From contig CAMDVP010000080.1 of NCBI GenBank assembly GCA_945877525.1, positions 1 to 11,328 of the forward strand: a DNA stretch of 11,328 nucleotides, in the 5' to 3' direction. Made by a program: the position numbers and the translations under genes. Shown here piece after piece: positions 7,993-11,328 of this stretch (position 1 is the first letter of the stretch; each line of letters begins with the position of its first letter). Origin of the DNA: an uncultured Clostridia bacterium. Lineage in GTDB: Bacteria > Bacillota > Clostridia > Christensenellales > Aristaeellaceae. The notes beneath the pieces were generated by a model, which saw nothing but the letters and a program-made list of their open reading frames with translations, was not told where the DNA came from and did no database searches.

Positions 7993-8152
7993 AAGGACGG
8001 CCCCGAAGGCTTCCAAAGGGCGACGCCTCGCCAGTGGCGACAAAAAGAAACCCGAACGAGTCAGCCGAAACGAGCGGCCTTGGGCCGCGACGATTGAGGC
8101 TGCGGGCGCTGCCAGCAGGCGCGATACCTTTGCCTTTGGCAAAGCAATCATT

Positions 8153-8196
8153 TTAAGGCAATACCGCACAAATGAGTTGGTGCGGTATTGCCTTAA
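8153..8196. other. Perfect 17-bp inverted repeat upstream of rsgA
   Basis: TTAAGGCAATACCGCAC at 8153-8169 pairs with GTGCGGTATTGCCTTAA at 8180-8196 around a 10-base loop. Neither strand has a T run after the stem, which speaks against a classical terminator. The stem ends 42 bases before the rsgA start codon. Possible roles are the end of a mobile or dispersed repeat, an mRNA processing site, or part of the rsgA leader. Confidence 0.6.
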
Positions 8197-8206
8197 GCAA
8201 GAACAG

Positions 8207-8212
8207 TATAAA
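8207..8212 (+). promoter_or_regulatory. Possible -10 element for rsgA
   Basis: TATAAA (five of six matches to TATAAT) lies 26 bases before the rsgA ATG, in the first gap of the operon large enough for a promoter. No good -35 hexamer sits 16-18 bases upstream, because that position falls in the 3' arm of the 17-bp hairpin. This is only a weak candidate; rsgA may instead be read from the upstream operon. Confidence 0.25.
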
Positions 8213-8238
8213 GAGGGGGCGGTCAGACGGAACAGACC

Positions 8239-9117
8239 ATGAGGCAGGGAACGCTCGTGCGCGGATTCGGCGGATTTTACGCCGTACGGGACGCGGAGGG
8301 GCAGGAATTCACCCTGCGGTGCAAAAAGAAATTCCGCCGCCTGGGGCTTTCGCCCCTGGTGGGGGACGAGGTGCTGTTTACCCCCGGAGAGGGCGAGGAG
8401 CATGGCTGGCTGGAGGAAATCCTGCCGCGTTCCTCCCAGTGTCTGCGTCCTCCGGTGGCCAATGTGTCGCTGCTGCTGATTGTGGTAGCCCCGGTGCCGG
8501 AGCCGGATCTGCTGCTGGTGGACCGCATGATGGTGCGCGCCAGAGCCCAGGGTATGGACATGCTGCTGGTGGTAAACAAGTGCGACCTGGACGCGGGCCT
8601 GGCGCAGGAGCTTCAGGCCCAGTATGCCGGAGCTCAGGCGCCGGTATTCGCCGTATCGGCGGAAAGCGGGCAGGGGCTTGGGGCGCTGCGGGAGCGCATG
8701 GGCGGCCGCCTCTGCTGCCTGACGGGGCAGTCCGGCGTGGGCAAGAGCACCCTGCTCAACGCGCTGCTGGGGCTTTCCCTGGAAACCGGGGAAATCAGCC
8801 GGAAAATCCAGCGGGGCAAGAACACCACCCGCCATGCGGAGCTATTGATGAAGGATGGCCTGCGGGTGCTGGACACGGCGGGCTTCAGCCTGCTGGAGTT
8901 GGACGGGGGCATGGAGCCCGTCACACTGAAGGAATACTATCCGGAATTTGCCGCCTACGAGGGCAAATGCCGCTTTGAACCCTGCTATCACGACCGGGAG
9001 CCGGGCTGCGCCGTGACCGCCGCCTGCGGGGAGGGAGCCATCCATCCCCAGCGGCTGGCCCGCTACCGCGCCCTGCTGGCGGAGGTTCGGCAGACATGGA
9101 GGGAACGTTATGATTAA
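8239..9117 (+). CDS. rsgA: Ribosome small-subunit GTPase RsgA (circularly permuted GTPase)
   Basis: GTPase that checks late 30S subunit maturation. 292 residues, normal length. An N-terminal OB-fold (about 1-70) starts with the typical MRQGTLVRGFGGFYAV. The GTPase motifs come in the permuted order of this family: G4 NKCD (113-116), then the P-loop GQSGVGKS (163-170), the switch region RGKNTTRH (192-199) and G3 DTAG (212-215). The C-terminal zinc domain has Cys244, Cys249, His251 and Cys257. The ATG at 8239 fits the family start, although the SD is weak: GGAA at 8229-8232, while the better GAGGGGG lies about 19 bases away. The gene overlaps rpe by 8 bases. It follows the PASTA kinase as in B. 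subtilis, where the RsgA homologue is a reported kinase substrate. Confidence 0.96.
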   Translation: MRQGTLVRGFGGFYAVRDAEGQEFTLRCKKKFRRLGLSPLVGDEVLFTPGEGEEHGWLEEILPRSSQCLRPPVANVSLLLIVVAPVPEPDLLLVDRMMVRARAQGMDMLLVVNKCDLDAGLAQELQAQYAGAQAPVFAVSAESGQGLGALRERMGGRLCCLTGQSGVGKSTLLNALLGLSLETGEISRKIQRGKNTTRHAELLMKDGLRVLDTAGFSLLELDGGMEPVTLKEYYPEFAAYEGKCRFEPCYHDREPGCAVTAACGEGAIHPQRLARYRALLAEVRQTWRERYD

Positions 9118-9745
9118 GATTGCGCCGTCAATTCTTGCGGCTGACCCGCTGAACATGGAGCGCGATGTGCGCCGCATGGCGCAGGCCGGATGCGACATGA
9201 TCCATGTGGATGTGATGGATGCGCATTTCGTGCCCAACCTGAGCTATGGCCCCGCCCTGGTGGAGGCCCTGCACAGCCGCTTCGACCTGCCCCTGGACGT
9301 TCACCTGATGATGGACAACCCGGAGCAATACATTGATGTGTTTGCCAAAGCCGGAGCATGGGGCATTACCATCCATGCGGAAATCCCCGGCAATGCGGCC
9401 GAAGCGCTCCGGCACATCCGCGCCCTGGGGCTGTCGGCGGGACTGTCGGTGAAACCGGGTACGCCCGCGGAGGCCATTCGCGATTTGCTGCCTTATGCGG
9501 GCATGGTGCTGGTGATGACGGTTGAACCGGGCTTTGGCGGACAAAAGTTCCAGCCCGCCATGCTGGACAAGCTGCGGGCCTTGCGCCAGATGGGCTACAC
9601 AGGACTGCTGGAGGCCGACGGCGGCGTGTCCCTGGGCAATCTGCCCGATTTGAAGGCAGCCGGGCTGGATGTGGCGGTGATGGGCACGGCCATGTACAGG
9701 AGCGCTGATCCCGCCGCGGACATTCGCGCCATCCATCAGCTGTGA
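9110..9745 (+). CDS. rpe: Ribulose-phosphate 3-epimerase
   Basis: Interconverts D-ribulose 5-phosphate and D-xylulose 5-phosphate in the pentose phosphate pathway. 211 residues, a TIM barrel of normal size. Visible family features are IAPSILAAD (4-12), metal ligands His32 and Asp34 in IHVDVMD (31-37), His65 in DVHLM (63-67), the flexible phosphate-gripping loop VEPGFGGQ (138-145), and catalytic Asp170 in EADGGV (168-173). Residue 38 is Ala where Gly is usual (VMDAHFVPN). The start has an excellent SD, GGAGGG at 9098-9103, inside the end of rsgA. The gene ends six bases before a strong hairpin. In B. subtilis thiN and spoVM come next; here neither is seen. Confidence 0.97.
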   Translation: MIKIAPSILAADPLNMERDVRRMAQAGCDMIHVDVMDAHFVPNLSYGPALVEALHSRFDLPLDVHLMMDNPEQYIDVFAKAGAWGITIHAEIPGNAAEALRHIRALGLSAGLSVKPGTPAEAIRDLLPYAGMVLVMTVEPGFGGQKFQPAMLDKLRALRQMGYTGLLEADGGVSLGNLPDLKAAGLDVAVMGTAMYRSADPAADIRAIHQL

Positions 9746-9750
9746 CAAAT

Positions 9751-9793
9751 GAAAGCGCCTCCCTGCGGGCATCCTATGCGGGGAGGTGCTTTT
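9751..9793 (+). terminator. Hairpin after rpe: terminator and/or SD-masking stem
   Basis: AAAGCGCCTCCC (9752-9763) pairs with GGGAGGTGCTTT (9781-9792) with a single G-U wobble. The stem can be extended by about four more pairs (9764-9767 with 9777-9780), giving a 12-16 bp stem. Four Ts close the 3' arm, a short tract for an intrinsic terminator. The 3' arm also contains GGAGGTG (9782-9788), a near-perfect SD for the small ORF starting at 9796. Folding would therefore both hinder transcription and hide that SD. The stem begins six bases after the rpe stop, so a ribosome finishing rpe should disturb it. Confidence 0.6.
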
Positions 9794-9795
9794 GC

Positions 9796-9885
9796 ATGGA
9801 AGACAAGCGTCAGGAAAAACCGAGGGGACGGCTGTTCCAGCTGCGGCTGAGGAAGAACCGCATGGAGCGCAGACACAAGCAGTAG
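9796..9885 (+). CDS. Hypothetical 29-residue basic small protein
   Basis: ATG to TAG, 29 residues: MEDKRQEKPRGRLFQ, then LRLRKNRMERRHKQ. It has twelve Lys/Arg and four acidic residues, no Cys and no membrane segment. Residues 9-28 could form a basic helix of the kind that binds RNA or acidic surfaces. Support for translation is the excellent SD GGAGGTG (9782-9788), nine bases before the ATG when measured from GGAGG; there is no homology I recognise. The position, just after rpe, is near where B. subtilis carries the 26-residue spoVM, but the sequence does not resemble SpoVM. The AGG and AGA codons are mildly unusual for this window. Its SD lies inside a strong hairpin, so expression may depend on rpe translation. 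It could also be a chance ORF; the evidence is the SD and position only. Confidence 0.45.
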   Translation: MEDKRQEKPRGRLFQLRLRKNRMERRHKQ

Positions 9886-9902
9886 ATAGCTTTTTTGTCG
9901 AA

Positions 9903-9918
9903 ATACAAAATATTGTGT
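9903..9918. promoter_or_regulatory. NrdR-box-like operator
   Basis: ATACAAAATATTGTGT matches 14 of 16 positions of the published NrdR box consensus acaCwAtATaTwGtgt as I recall it, including the conserved C at position 4 and G at position 13. NrdR is the ATP/dATP-sensing repressor of ribonucleotide reductase genes. The site ends directly before the -35 hexamer of the promoter for the NrdD-like gene. NrdR boxes normally come in pairs about 31-32 bp apart. The matching second position (9935-9950, over the -10) agrees only poorly, about 7 of 16, so this is a strong single box with at best a degraded partner. Confidence 0.6.
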
Positions 9919-9946
9919 TTCACCCCTGACGGATATGGTGTATAAT
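9919..9946 (+). promoter_or_regulatory. Promoter of the NrdD-like gene
   Basis: A perfect -10 hexamer TATAAT at 9941-9946, with TTCACC (four of six matches to TTGACA) at 9919-9924 and a 16-bp spacer. The surrounding bases 9886-9946 are the most AT-rich of the window and include T6 at 9891-9896. Transcription would start near 9953, giving a very short leader that begins at the SD. The -10 is embedded in the palindrome TGTATAATACA (9939-9949). Confidence 0.65.
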
Positions 9947-9952
9947 ACAGGC

Positions 9953-9958
9953 GAGGAG
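9953..9958 (+). promoter_or_regulatory. Shine-Dalgarno fixing the start of the NrdD-like gene
   Basis: GAGGAG lies nine bases before the ATG at 9968. The in-frame ATG at 9935 lies upstream of the -10 hexamer and so cannot be on this transcript, and the ATG at 9959 abuts the SD. The start is therefore 9968. Confidence 0.7.
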
Positions 9959-9967
9959 ATGATCATC

Positions 9968-10234
9968 ATGGCATGCACCGTAAACGTCACCGGCGGTACC
10001 CTTGAGCAGCAGGAGATCAACGCATACATTCAGCGCGCCAAAACCAAGTTCGGCCGCGAGCCCTTCGGCATTGACATTCATGTGGACGGGGACTATGTGG
10101 ATTTGTCCTACGACTTCGGCAACCAGCCCTTCCAGCGCATTCGCCGCATCACCGGCTACCTGGTGGGCACCCTGGATCGCTTCAACAACGGCAAGCGCGC
10201 CGAGGAGCGCGACCGCGTAAAGCACAGCGTATAA
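9968..10234 (+). CDS. Small NrdD-like protein (free-standing glycyl-radical-type C-terminal domain)
   Basis: 88 residues. The C-terminal 29 residues (about 59-87) follow the tail of anaerobic ribonucleotide reductase NrdD: RRITGYL (59-65), then DRFNNGK (70-76), EE (79-80) and RVKH (83-86). In E. coli NrdD, from memory, the equivalent is RRVCGYLG, then FNAGK and RRVKH, where the Gly after Cys holds the radical. Gly63 would match that Gly, but Thr62 replaces the Cys. The NrdD zinc cysteines are missing; the only Cys is Cys3. Residues 1-55 look like an alpha/beta fold and are unfamiliar to me. Related short proteins are, I believe, often labelled 'anaerobic ribonucleoside-triphosphate reductase', which this cannot be alone, since it lacks the catalytic barrel. 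The gene has its own promoter with an NrdR-like site. The role is inferred only: a spare or accessory radical domain, or a regulator. Confidence 0.8.
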   Translation: MACTVNVTGGTLEQQEINAYIQRAKTKFGREPFGIDIHVDGDYVDLSYDFGNQPFQRIRRITGYLVGTLDRFNNGKRAEERDRVKHSV

Positions 10235-10277
10235 CCCTTCCGGGCTTCGGCAGAATGGCTTTCCGCCAATCAGCCGC

Positions 10278-10316
10278 CATCAACAAACTCTCGCGAGAAG
10301 CGGGAGTTTGTTGATG
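10278..10316. other. Long hairpin between the NrdD-like gene and clpB
   Basis: Arms 10278-10294 and 10300-10316 pair over 17 bp (one G-U) around the five-base loop GAGAA. The 5' arm begins CATCAACAAACTC. There is no T run after it on either strand, so it is probably an mRNA 3'-end protector or a bidirectional stop helper in this convergent gap. The 43 bases before it (10235-10277) show nothing recognisable. Confidence 0.5.
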
Positions 10317-10322
10317 ATCTGA

Positions 10323-10358
10323 GCGCCCCCTGCACAAACTGTGCAGGGGGCGCGTTTT
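10323..10358 (+). terminator. GC-rich intrinsic terminator
   Basis: GCGCCCCCTGCACA (10323-10336) pairs perfectly over 14 bp with 10340-10353 around a three-base loop. It is followed by G and TTTT at 10355-10358 on the plus strand. It ends the transcript of the NrdD-like gene. On the minus strand the stem comes shortly after the clpB stop but lacks a T run, so termination of clpB here is less certain. Confidence 0.65.
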
Positions 10359-10373
10359 GCCTGCCGGCAGATT

Positions 10374-11328
10374 TTATTGGACGGTGAAGCCGCCGCCCGC
10401 ATCCACATCCACCACAAGGGTCTGGCCGGGCTGTACATCGGCCGCGATGATCCTGCGGGCAATGAGCGTCTCCACGCGGGACTGCAGAAAACGCTTGAGC
10501 GGGCGTGCGCCGTACACCGGGTCGAAGCCCTGGTCGATCACACGCTCCATGGCTTCGGGTGTCAGCGTCACCTGCAGCTGGCGATCCTTCAGCCGCTCGT
10601 TCAGGCTGCGGAGCATCAGTTCCACAATGCGGCTGATCTGCTCCCGGGTAAGGGGCTTGTAGTACACAATTTCGTCGATTCGGTTCAGGAACTCCGGACG
10701 GAAATGGGTCTTGAGCAGGCGATCCACCTGCCCGCGGGCCTCGGGGGTGATATCTCCGTCCTGGATGCCGTCCAGGATGTACTCGCTGCCCAGGTTGCTG
10801 GTCATGATGAGGATGGTGTTCTTGAAATCCACCGTGCGGCCCTGGCTGTCGGTGATACGTCCGTCATCCAGCACCTGCAAAAGCACGTTGAACACATCCG
10901 GATGGGCCTTCTCCACCTCGTCAAACAGCACCACGCTGTAAGGGTGGCGGCGCACGGCCTCGGTCAGCTGACCGCCCTCGTCATAGCCCACATATCCGGG
11001 AGGCGCGCCGATAAGCCGGGACACGCTGAACTTCTCCATGTACTCGGACATGTCGATACGCACCATGTTCTTTTCATCGTCAAACAGCGCCTGCGCCAGG
11101 GCCTTGGCAAGCTCGGTTTTGCCCACGCCCGTGGGGCCCAGGAACAGGAAGCTGCCCAGGGGACGGTTGGGATCCTGAATGCCCGCGCGGCTGCGCAGGA
11201 TGGCCTCGGACACCTTCGTCACGGCCTCGTCCTGGCCGATGACCCGCTGGTGCAGCACGTCCTCCAGGTGGAGCAGCTTCTCCCGCTCGCCTTCCATCAG
11301 CTTGCTCACGGGGATGCCCGTCCACCGG
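10374..11328 (-). CDS. clpB: ATP-dependent disaggregase ClpB, C-terminal part
   Basis: Hsp100 AAA+ unfoldase that works with DnaK to dissolve protein aggregates. The minus-strand frame is open to the window edge, so only the last 317 or so residues are seen; the first complete codon is at 11325-11327, in the linker WTGIPVSKL typical of ClpB. The whole second AAA+ domain is present: Walker A GPTGVGKT (coded by 11138-11115), pore loop GYVGYDEGG, Walker B VVLFDEVEKAH, sensor 1 MTSN, the arginine-finger region FRPEFLNRIDE, and sensor 2 GARPLKR. The family-typical C-terminal end is present. No ClpX-type IGF loop (ClpP-binding) is evident in this part, which fits ClpB rather than ClpC or ClpA. The GTG at 11309 is internal, not a start. 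The gene converges on the NrdD-like gene and is a separate transcription unit. Confidence 0.94.
   Translation of the reverse strand, partial: RWTGIPVSKLMEGEREKLLHLEDVLHQRVIGQDEAVTKVSEAILRSRAGIQDPNRPLGSFLFLGPTGVGKTELAKALAQALFDDEKNMVRIDMSEYMEKFSVSRLIGAPPGYVGYDEGGQLTEAVRRHPYSVVLFDEVEKAHPDVFNVLLQVLDDGRITDSQGRTVDFKNTILIMTSNLGSEYILDGIQDGDITPEARGQVDRLLKTHFRPEFLNRIDEIVYYKPLTREQISRIVELMLRSLNERLKDRQLQVTLTPEAMERVIDQGFDPVYGARPLKRFLQSRVETLIARRIIAADVQPGQTLVVDVDAGGGFTVQ

Larger units (their letters stand above)
7961..8198. repeat. Structured intergenic element rich in inverted repeats
   Basis: This stretch between prkC and rsgA has no convincing ORF but contains a chain of inverted repeats. They are a 12-bp hairpin at 7961-7992, TCGCC/GGCGA at 8028-8040, GCGGCC/GGCCGC at 8074-8088, CTTTGCC/GGCAAAG at 8128-8144, and a 17-bp perfect hairpin at 8153-8196. 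Longer-range pairings also exist, for example CCAAAGG (8013-8019) with CCTTTGG (8133-8139). It interrupts an otherwise fully coupled operon. I think it is a dispersed non-coding repeat or a structured RNA leader of rsgA. I cannot tell which from one copy, and I recognise no known family. Confidence 0.4.

Noticed and set aside
7990..8148. A minus-strand open frame of about 53 residues through the structured gap before rsgA
   Set aside because: No convincing SD or promoter, Arg/Ala/Pro-rich composition typical of GC-rich non-coding DNA, and the stretch is better explained as paired inverted repeats.
9873..9888. A possible second NrdR-like site (ACACAAGCAGTAGATA)
   Set aside because: Only about 9 of 16 matches, 30 bp from the good box instead of 31-32, and it overlaps the end of the small ORF.
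9935..9967. Earlier start for the NrdD-like gene at ATG 9935
   Set aside because: It lies upstream of the TATAAT hexamer and has no SD; the ATG at 9968 has GAGGAG at nine bases.
1..11328. tRNA, rRNA, CRISPR arrays, insertion sequences, phage genes
   Set aside because: I saw no cloverleaf-like or rRNA-like stretch, no regularly spaced direct repeats and no transposase or integrase motifs on either strand.

Overview
The window is a gene-dense, GC-rich (about 60% by eye) piece of a bacterial chromosome. Its gene order is priA-def-fmt-rsmB-rlmN-PP2C phosphatase-PASTA kinase-rsgA-rpe. This is the order I remember from the Bacillus subtilis priA to rpe region and from many Clostridia. The PASTA kinase with its partner phosphatase, the Shine-Dalgarno (SD) sequences with strong GGAGG cores, and an NrdD-like small protein suggest an anaerobic, GC-rich Firmicute of class Clostridia, possibly a gut lineage. 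The sequence does not let me name a genus.

Positions 1-7963 form one tightly packed plus-strand operon. It holds the 3' part of priA (replication restart helicase), def and fmt (formyl group removal and addition on the initiator Met), rsmB and rlmN (16S and 23S rRNA methylation), prpC (PP2C phosphatase) and prkC (membrane Ser/Thr kinase with three PASTA repeats). Every junction from def to prkC is the same 4-base ATGA stop/start overlap, five in a row, so these six genes are probably translationally coupled.

A 275-base gap (7964-8238) then breaks the coupling. It is full of inverted repeats, including a 12-bp hairpin that begins on the prkC stop codon and a perfect 17-bp hairpin just before rsgA. 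It may be an inserted non-coding repeat or a structured RNA element. rsgA (30S assembly GTPase) and rpe (pentose-phosphate epimerase) follow and overlap by 8 bases.

Positions 9746-10373 hold the least ordinary content. A strong hairpin after rpe contains, in its 3' arm, a near-perfect SD for a 29-residue, very basic small ORF. Next comes a TATAAT promoter preceded by a 16-bp site closely matching the NrdR box (regulator of ribonucleotide reductase genes). It drives an 88-residue protein whose C-terminus resembles the glycyl-radical tail of the anaerobic ribonucleotide reductase NrdD, but without the zinc-binding cysteines. A free-standing NrdD-like radical domain under an NrdR-like site is the best candidate here for an undescribed system. 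Two hairpins then separate this gene from the convergent 3' end of clpB (minus strand), which runs off the right edge.
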